Position numbers and translations under genes: made by a program
From: Aralia elata
Taxonomy: Eukaryota > Streptophyta > Magnoliopsida > Apiales > Araliaceae
Length of the DNA: 64,000 nt
Reading direction: 5' to 3'
Assembly (NCBI GenBank): GCA_034770075.1
Contig: CM068383.1
Span: 5,871,415-5,935,414 of the forward strand
Notes under the pieces: model-generated
What the model saw: the letters and a program-made list of their open reading frames with translations, nothing else
Database searches by the model: none
What the model was told of the DNA's origin: nothing
In this document: positions 37,601 through 48,721 of the stretch, in pieces
How positions within the stretch are numbered: the stretch's first letter is position 1
Layout: every line of letters starts with the position of its first letter

Positions 37601-37647
37601 TCAATCTCAACTAGGCTCTCTTGGAATTGCTTCATAGAGGCATCCAT
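34611..37647 (-). CDS. PDRG1: PDRG1-like prefoldin-family protein
   Basis: Three exons on the minus strand, 37647-37564, 37485-37218 and 34759-34611, give 166 codons plus stop. The protein starts MDASMKQFQESLVEIE. It has the family block RNGNREALTALRK, a central segment with CATCGNHDSIEKTWVMFPGT and AHAILEKD, and ends in a helical tail (DANKLQSYVKEKSFLISEK). The pattern of NREAL..L, a F/PGT strand and a following coiled coil matches p53 and DNA-damage-regulated protein 1. PDRG1 is a beta-type prefoldin-like subunit of the URI/R2TP chaperone assembly that helps build RNA polymerases and other complexes. Length is close to plant homologues. The donors after exons 1 (CAG/GTCCTT) and 2 (AAAG/GTTTTT) are weak. 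The 5' leader may be split: an acceptor at 37671-37673 and a plausible donor near 39632-39637 on the minus strand. A TRIM retroelement sits in intron 2. Confidence 0.85.
35080..35730. other. intronic AT-rich DNA with repeated GGGTTG motifs
   Basis: Within PDRG1 intron 2. It has GGTTGGGTTGGG runs near 35100 and again near 35707, with inverted TATAGGCC/GGCCTATA pieces at about 35620-35650. This could be a decayed inverted-repeat element. Not resolved. Confidence 0.3.
36603..37200 (+). mobile_element. TRIM (terminal-repeat retrotransposon in miniature) in PDRG1 intron 2
   Basis: Two direct terminal repeats, about 36603-36814 and 36964-37200, share ACACCCCAGTCYCACATCG, ATGACCTTTTGGGT and CTATGATTTGATTCGGA. 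Just inside the left repeat is TGGTATCAGAG (36817-36827), the classic initiator-Met-tRNA primer site. The internal region is only about 150 bases with no ORF. A GGGGA pentamer occurs at 36598-36602 and 37201-37205 and may be the target duplication, though the LTR start is then not TG. The right LTR carries an extra tandem copy of GACCTTTTGGGTA. Confidence 0.85.
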
Positions 37648-37770
37648 TTATGTCCTCTATAAAAAGTTACCTGAATGGTCATAGAACAATAGTTCACTTT
37701 TCTGTCCTTTATAATACATATTTTTTCTCTTGGCTATCCAAAGAAGTACTTCATTAGTGTTACATTGGAT

Positions 37771-38276
37771 ATCATAGTTGTCACGGCGCCAAGTCGGGAC
37801 GCAGCGGTAGTTAATCACGCTTAGGCGATAAGGCGTCCACCATAGTGTTCGTATGGCGACAAGTCGTAAACAATGTACACTTTATACATTATTTATTTTA
37901 CTTTAAAAGTATATTACACAATAAAATTTTATATACACTAAAACCCAAAACATAATAACTAACACTATGAAAAAGTCTCCACTCTATACTGTCTCTAGTC
38001 ATAGCACAAGCAAATTCATCAACTATGAAGTCATTTTCGTCTCCCTCATGAGCATCACTCTCATTCAAAGGAGTAGGGTCATGGGTTGAGTTACTTGGGT
38101 AATTGGAAAAGTCCATGGGTTATGATGAGTCATGGTAAAATAATTACTTAATCACTTAATTTGGGCACACTACCAATGCGTGAGTCTTGGTGGCTTGACA
38201 TCCAAGGCGTTGTCTTGCCCTTCTCCAACGCCAAGACACCTAGTCATCGCCTAGGCGACACCATGACAACTATGAT
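37771..38276. mobile_element. non-autonomous inverted-repeat transposon with CATAGTTGTCA ends
   Basis: The left end reads ATCATAGTTGTCACGGCGCC; the right end reversed reads ATCATAGTTGTCATGGTGTC. Both are followed by GGCGA/TCGCC-rich sequence (TTAGGCGATAAGGCG on the left, GCCTAGGCGA on the right). No transposase. It lies just upstream of PDRG1, within its proposed leader intron. Target duplication not clear. Confidence 0.65.
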
Positions 38277-38428
38277 AAATATATCATATGTTCATATCAA
38301 ATCCTATCACAATTTCAAATAAAATGTTGTCTTGGTTTTTAATATCACATGTAAATCCTTAAATTTAATCCAGATTCTTATCTAAACATAATGACAAAAG
38401 CAAACATTAGTGAGTTTGATTTTAATTA

Positions 38429-38819
38429 CTCCCCCCGTCCCGTATTAAATGTCCTAATTGGTTTTGGCATGCTAATTAAGAATATATTTTTTACCTAAAT
38501 TGCCCTTCTAAATTACCTTTTAGTTGTAATATCCATTCACTTTTCTATGACCCTAACATTAATTATTCCTTGTTAGTTTCCACATGAATAGAAGAGATGT
38601 TAAATTGATAATATGAGAGAGAAAGTGGTATAACAATACAACACTTTCCAATGTAAATCTTTTATCATTTTTTAAGTTTCTAACAAAAGTTGACTAAAAA
38701 GATTATGAGGGTATACGTGGAAAAATAATATAAAAATAGTTACTAATATAGAAATAGGACATTTATTGTGGAACATCCTAAAAAGGAAATTAGGACGTTT
38801 AATACGGAACGGAGGGAGT
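38429..38819. mobile_element. Stowaway-like MITE, second family (391 bases)
   Basis: Ends CTCCCCCCGTCCCGTATTAA and, reversed, CTCCCTCCGTTCCGTATTAA, with flanking TA on both sides. The interior differs from the 258-base family but contains further inverted CTAATT/AATTAG pieces. Confidence 0.85.
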
Positions 38820-40017
38820 ATTTATTAAGATTTTATTTGTTAGTAAAGATTTGCAATGTAAACGTTCTTCTTTCTTTTTAGACAAAAGAATAAATTTTAT
38901 TAGAATAGAGGGGCATACAAAAGAAGTGGACAAGAAATCTTCCGAAATAGTTAAAAGTATAAAACTACAAAGCTCTTAAAGCAGGGCAGCCCCCTCTACA
39001 AATCCACAGTAGAACCCCCCAAAATCGCCCATTGTGCCGCCCACAAACAAGTAAGAAAAGCAATTCTGCCCAGAAATGCAAACTCTCCCTCCCATATCTA
39101 ATTTTTCTCCCACCCTAGATCAATTATCTTCTTTCAATCAACCATTCAGTATAATCTTTAAATTTCTGAAGTTTCTATTAGCATGACAACAACCAACAAG
39201 TTCTTATAACCCTAAATTGACTACAAAATACACCAAAATTGACATATCCTACAAGTAAATTAAAGGTTGATTTCAATACATAATTTGCATGACTAAAGAT
39301 TACAACTTTGGTATAAAAATTAGTCTAATGAACTCATAGACCATATACCAAAATTTGAAATTTTCGAATTCCACTAAATTAATATCTTATTCTAACATAG
39401 ATGAATCCAATAAAACTGAACTAAAAGCAGGCATATTTGAATCATAGTGAAAACTCATATCAAAAAACAAAAACTAAACCCATCTTCAACTACAAAAGCA
39501 TCAATTAAATCCAACAAAACAAACCCATCAAAATTTCTGGAAAAAGAAGAAATTAAAGTATGACAAAGAAAAACAAATGTAACATATAAATAATAAAGAA
39601 GTGAACCATAAATTAGAGTAAAAGGAGACACCTTTACCAATTACAAGGAAGAAAGCGAGAGAGAGAGGATCTTCACATTGACCAGGCCACCAAGAGAAGA
39701 AGACTGCTGCTACTATAAAATAAGAAGCAGAATGGCGAAATCTAGGCCGTCCATTTGGAGATCTGACGGAATATATGAAGCTGAAATGGATTTAATTGTC
39801 AGAAGTGTTATTAGTTGGTCCAACTTGATCTTGGTAGCTACCGAGGACGATAGTACGACGTCGTCTAGCTGTTTCTTTAGACTTTATGATATACAAACAA
39901 AACATTATTGGGTTACAATTTTTTTTTTTATTTTTTGCAATATATAAGAAGAAGCAAAAATTTATAAGAAAATACTTACATTAAGGCTCTATTTGTTAAG
40001 TGAAAACCACTTTTTCA

Positions 40018-40054
<37 letters not shown>

Positions 40055-40612
40055 TGAAATAATTCAGAAGTGGACTACGATTTTATCAAGTCTAAGCATC
40101 CATTAAAACAGGTGAACAAATACAAAGATAATAGGAAATGGATCATATTAACTATTTTATGTGCAACACAATTACAATTACAATTACTCCCTCCCATAAA
40201 AGAGTTTTATTTATATTTTTTTTTTCAAATTTTAACTATATAATTCCTATATTTCACAAAATAAGTCTCATTTGTTAAAAAAATTATTTTACAATAAGAG
40301 TCTACTTTTCAGTATTATTAATATAAAATAACACAAAATTCTCAAATTGTAATCATAACTTTTACTAATTTTATTATCATACCAGAATAGCAACTTATTA
40401 TTTATACGAGTATCCATGGAACTAAGAGAGCCTTTCCCTTCCATATGTATCGTAAATGGAATGAGTTTAGTTTTATAAACCAATAATTTAGATGGATGTA
40501 CAAAGTGAATATCCATCAAATATCACAATATTAAACACCCAAACATACAGATTATCAGATGACAGAAAAAAAGCTTCAAACTTCATAAACTCCCGTCTCT
40601 CCATTTATTATA
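38820..40612. other. intergenic DNA; retroposon-like fragment and TTA microsatellite
   Basis: At 38875-39100 a segment beginning TTTTTAGACAAAAGAATAAA, with C-rich downstream sequence, resembles the 3' end of a minus-strand retroposon. 39638-39700 may be the first noncoding exon of PDRG1. A (TTA)n microsatellite spans 40020-40054. No other gene supported. Confidence 0.45.
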
Positions 40613-40868
40613 CTCCCCCCGTCCCAAATTAATTGCTCAGTTTTGACTTTTAAAATTAAATTGACCATTTTTAAAATTAACCTTTTTACTATTTTTGCTA
40701 AAATATAGGTGAAGAGATTATAACCAAAAAAAGTATATACAATTTATTACTAACCCCAATTTTTATAATTTTAGAAATAAATTTATATATGCTTAATTAT
40801 TAATTCTAAAAATAGTCGATTTGACTTAAAAAATTCAAAACTGAATAATTAATTTGGGACTGAGGGAT
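40613..40868 (+). mobile_element. Stowaway-like MITE, copy 2
   Basis: Same family and orientation as 17387-17644: starts CTCCCCCCGTCCCAAATTAA and ends AATTTGGGACTGAGGGAT, with TA flanks. Confidence 0.87.
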
Positions 40869-41457
40869 TACTAAATGAACCACCTGTTGATACATATTAA
40901 ATGAATATCATCGTCATAATTTCTTGTAATTTTAATCTCAGATCAGCTCATATCCGTCAATATATCTATATATCCAAATATTCTTTTTACCTTGTTCTTT
41001 AGAGTATAAGGAACTCTAGATAGTAGCCACAAAAACAGGAAGGAGGTGAACCATTTCCTCCAGCTCCATAGAATCATCGGTAAAAAGGCAGTTTATAACA
41101 CAAAGACAATACAAGGGCAAGAAAATTAAGTTGTTTGTCCATTAGTTGTAGAAAAATCATATACAAACTTGCACAGCTCTAAAAGATTATTTATACATGT
41201 ATTCAGAATAGTAGTAAGAATGTAAAACTGTAGGAGGAAGCAAAATGGAGTGTTTTTTTTTGGGGGGTGGGGGCGGGGGGGTGGGGGGTGTGTTAAATAC
41301 TACTAGAGGAAGCACAATATTAAGTTTCATAGATAGCCAAACAAATTTCTACATCCTTCCAGTCTAGAGAGTTTCAGATTCATAACACACAGAGTTGGGA
41401 AAATTAAGGAAGACTCTAAACAAAATAAAACATCCTATACTATCACCTATGCATCCG
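40869..41457. other. intergenic DNA with a poly-G tract
   Basis: Downstream side of the gene at 41458-43477, so partly its 3' UTR. A T8 run followed by a G-rich tract (41252-41290) is prone to slippage. No other feature. Confidence 0.5.
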
Positions 41458-43477
41458 TCAAAGTAGCCCATCACCTAGATTAGGTCCATTAAAGTCGTTT
41501 CCTTCCATTTCAGCCTTCAGAAAAGTAACCTCTTTCTTCCAGACCATTTGTCGCAACTCCAACTCAGCCAAAGATTTCTTTGCAGCATATATCTTCTCGC
41601 CCAACTGGTCCAACTCAATTGTACAAACTTGGTATTTGAAAGCTGTCGTGACTTCGTTAACCCTCCGCTGCAACCAGTCCACATGAAACCCAACTGCTAT
41701 TGCATCAGCTGTTCGTGTCTGTATAAGTTTCATTTCATCATGACTTAGGGTGTCAAGGGTATGGTTACAAAGTCGATGCACAACATCTGCCACCAACTGC
41801 AAAAATGTGGACTTTGCAGCCACACTCTTCAGTATGCTCCCCGTAGTGATGTCACCATACTTGGCTATAATTTGTTTAACTATCAAACCATTCTGGGAAG
41901 AAGGTGTAAAATCATTCACCTCTGAACATAAAGAGACACAGGAAATCTTACTTGCAACCCCAGGAGCATCAATTTCATCTCCAGAAACAACTTTAGAAGC
42001 ATCAGATGAATTTTCAATTGGCTCTACTTCAACCTCCTTGCTAGGCGCGGCCACTCCCGAATCTGTCGTAACAAACTTCGTATTAGGAGAAGCTGCACTT
42101 GTCCCCACATCACCTTCATTAACAATGCAGGTCCTAGGTAATACTTCACACTTTACACTCTGCTGCACTCCGTCCGATTTCAATATTACATACACCTCGT
42201 GATCTTGCCTTAGCCCTTCAACCTCCTCATTCTTAGGCTCATTATTAACAATTTGGACAACTGACTCCTCTACAACCCTATCCCTCACCTGCCCACCCTC
42301 AATCCCAACTCTTCCCTCCTTATCACCTATGCCTGCTCCAAAGGGAAAAGGGGTTCCTGAAAATAATTAAGCAACAACTTAAACTCAATTTTAAATCCTG
42401 AAAAATTGCACAAGATTCAATGATTATCGAAATTAGCATATACCATTTACTTCAATGCAAATAGATTCATTCAGCAAAACACTGATCAAGTAACAAAACC
42501 CAAATCTTTTTACATAGTATGGCCTATCTATAATCATGATTTATACAGAAAAGGCAAATGAATGGAGAAATCTAGAATATATTAGAACATTCACCAAGCA
42601 GAGCTGCTGATTGTGCTTGCGATGTAGCAGAAGATTTGGTGGACAAAGAAAAATTCAAGCCACAAAAACTTGGAAAAGAGACGGTAGGAGGAGCTGATGA
42701 AGCAACAGTAGCAGTTTTAGTTGATGCTGCAACTGCAGCAGTCGGAGTTGAATTAGTAGTAGTGACTGTTGGAAAGATACTTGAAGCAGTTCCAGAACCT
42801 ATAGAATTGGGTTTTGTAACCCCTGCTGCTGGGCTAGAATTGGGTTTTGAAGTCGATCCAGCGCCACTTTTGAACGAAAATGCAGGTGCTGATTGAGTTT
42901 TAAATGGTGAAGCTGAACCCAGAAATGATGGCGAAGGTAAACCTGAAAATGGTGATCCTGAGTTCGCAAAAGGCTTAGTTGAATCTGAGGATGAGGAAGA
43001 AGCACCGAATGGTGAAGAACAAAAAACCAGAGAAGAATTTGAGGAATTTGAAGAAGATGATCCGGCAAAAGGTGAAGAGAGAAATTGTGAAGTTGTATCA
43101 ATAGAGGCAGCGCAAGTGAAAGAACCAAACACATTTGAAGACAAACCCGAATCACAGGTCGGAGAAGCAGGAGCAGCGATGGGCGCACTGGCCGGATTTG
43201 AAGAACCACCAAATTCGAACGGAAATGGCGGAGCAGAAATGGAAAACGAAGGGATCAAAGAAGTACTGGAGAATACCGTGGAAGAAGATGAAGATGAGAA
43301 TGGGGAAGGGGAAGAGGAGCCAGAAATGGGGGAAGATTGAGTTGAAGATGATGAATTAGGGTTTGAGAATACAGAAGATGATGAAGATGAAAATGGGGAA
43401 AGGGAAGAGGAGCTGAAAATGGAGGGAGATTGTGTAGAAGATGATGAATTAGGGCTTAAGAAGCCTGCCATCTTCAT
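41458..43477 (-). CDS. FG/Ser-rich protein with PEARLI4-like C-terminal domain
   Basis: Two exons on the minus strand, 43477-42595 and 42356-41458, keep frame across a GT..AG intron and give 593 codons plus stop. Residues 1 to about 310 are highly Ser-rich with spaced Phe motifs (SPFSS, SSPFGASS, SGSPFSG, APAFSFKSG, and GTPFPFGAG across the junction), resembling FG-repeat nucleoporin sequence. The middle is acidic and disordered. The last 150 residues hold a helical region with KQIIAKYGDITTGSIL, VGFHVDWLQRRVNEV and a terminal coiled coil (LGEKIYAAKKSLAELELR). This pattern recalls the plant phospholipase-like PEARLI4 domain; the assignment is by eye and tentative. Function is unknown; the FG-like part hints at nuclear-pore association or phase separation. 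It is not a canonical Nup62, because the Nsp1-type coiled coil is not recognisable. The start could be the ATG at 43477 or the one at 43471. Confidence 0.8.
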
Positions 43478-45320
43478 GCGAGGGTTTTGAAATTTGGGTA
43501 ATAATTATGCTGGGGCTATGGGCTTTATATAGTAGAGATTGTAGAGGGTTTTAGTTTACGAAGTTTATGGCGTTGGACTTGGAGATTGGAAGCGGGTCGG
43601 ATTATTCAACCATTCTGACTGACTTCATGGACTATTCGAGTCTTTTGGAGCACTCCTTCTATTTCAAAAAATTAAAGATATAATTTTATTTTTAAAATCA
43701 AACAATGGTATATGAAAATTCAAATTAATATAAATTTATTTAATTTTAGCATTCTTTTCATTATATATATCATTTTAGAAGAATTTTTTCTCCCATAATA
43801 TAAGACGTTTTATATATATTTAGAAGAAAAAACTAATTATTTTTTACTTTGCTTCTTAAAAAGTGGAGTAATTGAGAGAGAGAGAGAGAGAGGAGGAGGA
43901 GGAGTAATTATAATGTATGGGTAGTAATGAAATTTCTAATGAACATTAATTACATAACATTAAAATTAATGAATTCTTTTAATATGTGTGATTATGTCTA
44001 AAACGTCATACATAATGAAAATGATGGAGTATATATAACAAAAACTATTAATCACAAAATTTATTTTATTCTAAAATTTTATAAGTCATATCAATTATGA
44101 AGTTCAATATGTCGTCGTTTGATTTCAAAAGTCAAATTGTATGTCTAATTTTAGAACGGAGAGAATACTTTTTAGTACTGAATTATTGATGATTATATGA
44201 CAAAAATTTTAACCATTTTTACTAGACTTGACAGGAGGAAGTACTTTTTAGTGCTGAATTATTGATGGGTTATATGACAAAAATTTTAATTGTTTTTACT
44301 AGACTTGACAATATGAGCCGAAATTCATTGGATAATTTTGTATTATAAATTATAAAGTAAAATTTTTAGATAATCTCACTCCACCCACATAATATACGAA
44401 TGAATTTGATCTATCATTGGATTCCATTTATTCACTCACTTATTATTAAAAGTTAGCTCATTTATCCATTCATTCACGTATTGAGCCTCAGCCGAAGTCG
44501 TAGAAATAAGGGGAATTTGTAATATTGTCGGGCGTTGGTCAAAAAGAGAGTCCTACCTCTTTTCTTTTTCCTTTTTTGAATAGATACACGTAGAGAACTT
44601 TTTTAGATGATTTTTCTAAAACTAAACTCTAAAAACTGCATACTCAGTTTTAAAATATAATATTAAGTCAATTTTAACTTTTGAAATTAATTTAAAATAT
44701 TTCAAAGTCAAAAAAAATAAATAAAGAAAGATAATATATTCATTTTTTTAAAAAAATAAAAATAAATCACGCAATATGTAATGAAATATATGTCTGATTG
44801 GTACACCAAATTTCTTTCATTATATTAAAAAAATAAACAAATAATAGTAGTAGGAGTTTTGCCCACCTCCACGAATCATAATAACTCGGAGTACTATATC
44901 ATTCGGGACAACAAAGTTCTAATTAAATTATTTCATAATAGTAGTAAAATCCACAAATTTTCAAGGGGTGATTAAGCAGATCATAAATTATCTCTTCAAT
45001 AAATGAATTATTACTCTTTAAATTTTATATAATATTTATGAACAATAAATATGCTTTTTTTTGCTTACACAAAATTTAATATCTCATTTTTTGACTAATT
45101 TAATTACCCATAAATTAAAACCAAACAGTTTCCTTGTGCTTAGCCTGAGAGAGACCGTCTGTGTATCCCATTCTAGTTTAGTTTCTCCATAAATTTTATT
45201 TTCCAAAAATCTTAATTTAGGGCTAGGAGGTGTGAAATCTGTAAGTTTTCCGCTTGTGTTACGTATACCGCCATATACAAATCGTTTTGTCAATTTCAAA
45301 ATTAAAAGATTAATTTTTTT
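43478..45320. other. intergenic DNA upstream of the FG-like gene
   Basis: About 43650-44168 has Stowaway-like ends (CTCCTTCTATTTCAAAAAAT and TTTTAGAACGGAGAGAAT) and may be a decayed MITE. A GA repeat lies at 43875-43905. No gene supported. Confidence 0.45.
44166..44310 (+). repeat. 76-base tandem duplication
   Basis: Two adjacent units start TACTTTTTAGTRCTGAATTA at 44166 and 44242 and end ACTAGACTTGACA. They differ at a few bases. Confidence 0.9.
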
Positions 45321-45335
45321 AGTGTAAAAATTCTA

Positions 45336-45532
45336 TTTTTTTTCTTTTGTTTTTATCTCCCAGTATCCGGCAATCATTAGGATCTGACTAATCCGGAACT
45401 GAGCTGCGGTCAGACCCACAAGGGGGAGGGGGAGCTCTTTCTAATATCGTTTTCTCCATTCACAAGACTTAAACTCGAGATCTTGTTTAAGGGGCACCGA
45501 ATTCCTTCGACTCAACCCAACGAATGTTAGTT
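45336..45532 (-). mobile_element. tRNA-derived SINE, copy 2
   Basis: A 15-base direct repeat AGTGTAAAAATTCTA flanks it exactly (45321-45335 and 45533-45547). On the minus strand it reads GTTGGGTTGAGTCGAAGGAA (box A region), GATCTCGAGTTTAAGTCTTG (box B region), a body with AGCTCCCCCTCCCCCTTGTG, and a poly-A tail. Same family as 27863-28043. Confidence 0.9.
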
Positions 45533-45547
45533 AGTGTAAAAATTCTA

Positions 45548-45895
45548 AATGTACTTTATGTTTAAATTTGTTATATGGGTTGACCCATATTTGTCCATAT
45601 CCATTTATGACTCCCTGCTTACAACCTGCTTAATTTTCAACCCATTTACACCTAATTCATATAACCCAAACTACTTATGTCTGTTCAAACTAGCCCATAC
45701 TTGTCTATTTGTCTGGTTTAATTTTTACTATCAAAGGTTTTTAACATTTTAAGTTAGTACTATTTGGTAAATGGATTTACTTTATTATAAAAAGTGAAAA
45801 TAAATTACAATTTGACTGCAAAAAAAGTAACAACATTTAAAATTTACTTGTATGATTTTATCAACGCGTGGAGTAGGCAATTAGGCATACCCTTT

Positions 45896-45927
<32 letters not shown>

Positions 45928-46249
45928 TACGAAGGAGCACGGAAGAAGAACTCCTCTAATAAACAACTTAAATGGATCAACTTGCTGCAATTTTATTTTT
46001 ATTTTTTCTTTTGTACATTTTTACCTTCAGTTATTTTTTTAATCCATCTGATTTAGTTTTTCATGTAATTGTTTCATCAATATGACTCATACGAGACCAT
46101 GTTTTTAGCAATTAACAAAAACAGGGAATGACATAGTAGCTATTTTGTATGCCTGAGTACTGAAAAAGCAGTTAATATGGGAATTAATCTGAACAAAGCA
46201 TAATATAAGCACAGTTCAGTAGTTCTGAGAGTAGCTCTGAAAAATGCTA
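45548..46249. other. intergenic DNA
   Basis: Contains a CT/CA microsatellite at 45895-45927. No gene supported. Confidence 0.45.
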
Positions 46250-46506
46250 CTCCCTCCGTCCCAAATTAATTGCTTTTCTAGGATTTTTTAAGTCAAATTG
46301 ACTATTTTTAAAATTAATAATTAAGCATATATAAATATATTTTTAAAATTATAAAAATTGAAATTAGTAATAAATTGTATATACTTTCTTTTGGTTATAA
46401 TATCTTCACCTATATGTTAGCAAAAATAGTAAAAAGATTAGTTTTAAAAATAGTCAATTTAACTTTAAAAAGTCCTAAAAATGCAATTAATTTGGGACGG
46501 AGGGAA
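46250..46506 (-). mobile_element. Stowaway-like MITE, copy 3
   Basis: Same family as 17387-17644 but inverted. Ends CTCCCTCCGTCCC and GGGACGGAGGGA with TA flanks, 257 bases. The internal GGTTATAATATCTTCACC is the reverse of the block in the other copies. Confidence 0.88.
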
Positions 46507-46689
46507 TATGAAGTAACTAACATGCAGAATTGACAGGAAACATGAAAGTTGGATTATCCAAGAGTAGTACACTCAAAAAACTAAACAAGTACCGTACTTG
46601 AAATCAATAGAATGCCTTTCATGAAGGAAATACAATTATACAAATTTAGTTATCACTTTTAAAGCATTAAAAAACACTGTTACTACCAC

Positions 46690-46880
46690 TAGTTACGCGC
46701 TCTCAAATATTGTATCATCATTTCTCAAAGTATTTGTAAGTCCACTATCAATGAGCTAATCACAAAGCCTTCTAACAAGTGTGTTGCATTTCCCATGAGT
46801 CATCGCCAAATCTTAGATACTAAATTTCAAAGCCACCTGGGTGGCCTTCTAAACAGTAACTACAAGTACTAATTATATAA
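46690..46880 (-). pseudogene. degenerate coding-like fragment, unidentified
   Basis: On the minus strand, after a possible acceptor (GTTTAG), a frame reads ATQVALKFSI, stop, DLAMTHGKCNTLVRRLCD, stop, LIDSGLTNTLRNDDTIFESA, stop. The composition looks protein-like, but two in-frame stops interrupt it. It may be the relic of a last exon belonging with the exon candidate at 47559-47612. I do not recognise the family. Confidence 0.3.
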
Positions 46881-47558
46881 GAAATACACACAAGTGCTAC
46901 AAGTACTAATTACAATATTATCTAACACAAGTACTAAAATAGTAGTAAACAAAATAGTAGCAGCCAACATTTAAATTAGCAGTAACCAACAGTAGCAAAC
47001 ATTTCTGAACCTGAAAATAAAATATATGTATATTAGATCTATGAATATGTAACTCATAATATTGAATAAAAAAAATGATCAAACATTTGGGCAAGTACCA
47101 TAAACCAATTTACAACATTTATGGAACAGACATCACTAATGGGAGTCAGATATCAATATCAATACTAAAAGCGGAGTTAATTCCACGAGATACCACCAAA
47201 CTAATATATATACAAGCATTATAATTTTTTTTTAACAAGATATGCAGAGTAGATTAAAACATGTGGACACCATTGGTTTTAGTTTCAGCAAATTATTTGA
47301 CACGTTTTTTAAACAAAATCTGAAGAAATAATAACAAGTATCTACAAACCTCTTCAAAATTGTATCGACTGACAAAATCAAAATACCCAATTCGAAATTA
47401 AACAATTACAATTCTCCAAAATCTAATCTTTTTTAACAAACCACTTCAATACCATGAATTCAACTAAATTCTTTGCAGAAATTCTACAACCTAATAAACC
47501 CTAGATTTCTTACGCTAGAAACAAAAATTACAAAATTAATACAGTAATGGAGCTTTAC

Positions 47559-47612
47559 CTTCGTAGAGATAGAGATTTGGCTCGTTACGAGTGTCGCAAT
47601 CGTCGGATCCAT
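47559..47612 (-). other. possible first coding exon of a decayed or noncoding transcript
   Basis: A CT-rich leader-like sequence (47613-47700 on the minus strand) precedes ATG GAT CCG and 18 codons (MDPTIATLVTSQISISTK) that end at a good donor, AAG/GTAAAG. No continuing exon could be found downstream except the degenerate fragment near 46.8 kb. Low confidence. Confidence 0.3.
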
Positions 47613-48267
47613 GTCGATTTGGCCGGAGTAGTACCTTCCGTTCTTCTTCGTAGTGAGAGAGAGAAGGGTTAGAGAGAGAAAGAGATATGATACAAGGATT
47701 TGGGTTAGTTTTTTTTTTGTGGCTGGCCCACCCTTCCGCGTCATTTTTTTAAGTTCGTCCTTAGTTCGCTTGATATGGTCCGTCGGAGAGCTTTGCCCTA
47801 TATATATATATATTTGAAATCAATGTTTTTTTTGTCAAATATTGGGTTATTATATTTGAAATTGATGAACTAAATAAATAAAATTATTATATTAATAATG
47901 TTAAAAAGTCTACTTATAGTATGGTAAGACTGAATATTCATAATTACCAAGTAAAATAGTTCAAAATACTTCAACCAGTTAAAATAGGAAATACACTCCT
48001 TCACATGTTGCAGACAAATGAATCATCAATCATACTCGTTCATTTAGGGTTTAATTTTAAATAAAGTCTCTATTCTATTCAGTCCTTGATCACATTTCAG
48101 ACTATTTCATGCATTTAGTTTTATGAAACGCCCCTTAATCAGCATTTTGTGCATCTCCTACCAAAATACCTCAACCACAAATGAAATCCGTATGCTTTTA
48201 TTTATTTATCAAAATATAATGCGCCTTTAAATTTCTCAGATTCTTTTATTAAAAGAAAAGTTTTACA
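47613..48267. other. intergenic DNA next to the Tat element
   Basis: AT-rich, with GA-rich sequence near 47655-47690. No gene supported. Confidence 0.45.
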
Positions 48268-48272
48268 ATCAC

Positions 48273-48708
48273 TGTTAACGCCAAGATTTGTCTGCGCACT
48301 TCAGTCACTACAAAATGCGCTAATCCTGCACAATAACGAAACCTCACTCAAAGTTCCGGGTGGTTTTGCCACCGGGGGATAGCTCAGGCGTGAGAATTAG
48401 TACAGGCTATATCAAGGTTTTGATAACAATGGAGGTTTTTAGTTTAGTGTTTAGTTTTACATTACCTTTGAAATGTAGAGGAAAGCCTTATATATACACT
48501 CCCACTTGCCATCATCACGCCAGGTCCCACTTGACAGTATAAAGCATACGTCCCATCAACCAAATCATAATAAATGCTTTAGTCAGAATATAAGTCAACT
48601 TAGTTAAGAGATAACTTCCTTAACCAAATTACTTCTCTGCATCCCGAACCCACACCCCGGGTCGGATCTAGCACATCGGGTCGGGAGTCCCGAACCCAGA
48701 ACCCAACA
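48273..48708 (-). repeat. 3' LTR of the Tat-like element
   Basis: Matches 57659-58094 at all but one of 436 positions (A here, G in the other, near 48461/57845). Read on the minus strand it starts TGTTGGGTTCTGGG and ends GTTAACA. Confidence 0.97.
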
Positions 48709-48721
48709 TTGCCCCCTACTC
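48709..48721 (-). promoter_or_regulatory. polypurine tract of the Tat-like element
   Basis: On the minus strand AGTAGGGGGCAA directly precedes the 3' LTR, the expected place for plus-strand DNA priming. Confidence 0.75.

Noticed and set aside
43116..43359. Glu/Lys-rich plus-strand open frames resembling an acidic protein
   Set aside because: They are the antisense of the Ser-rich exon 1 of the FG-like gene, since Ser TCT/TCA codons read as Glu/Arg in reverse.
48360..48542. 60-codon ORF repeated almost exactly at 57746-57928
   Set aside because: Both lie inside the LTRs on the strand opposite to the element's transcription; they repeat because the LTRs do.
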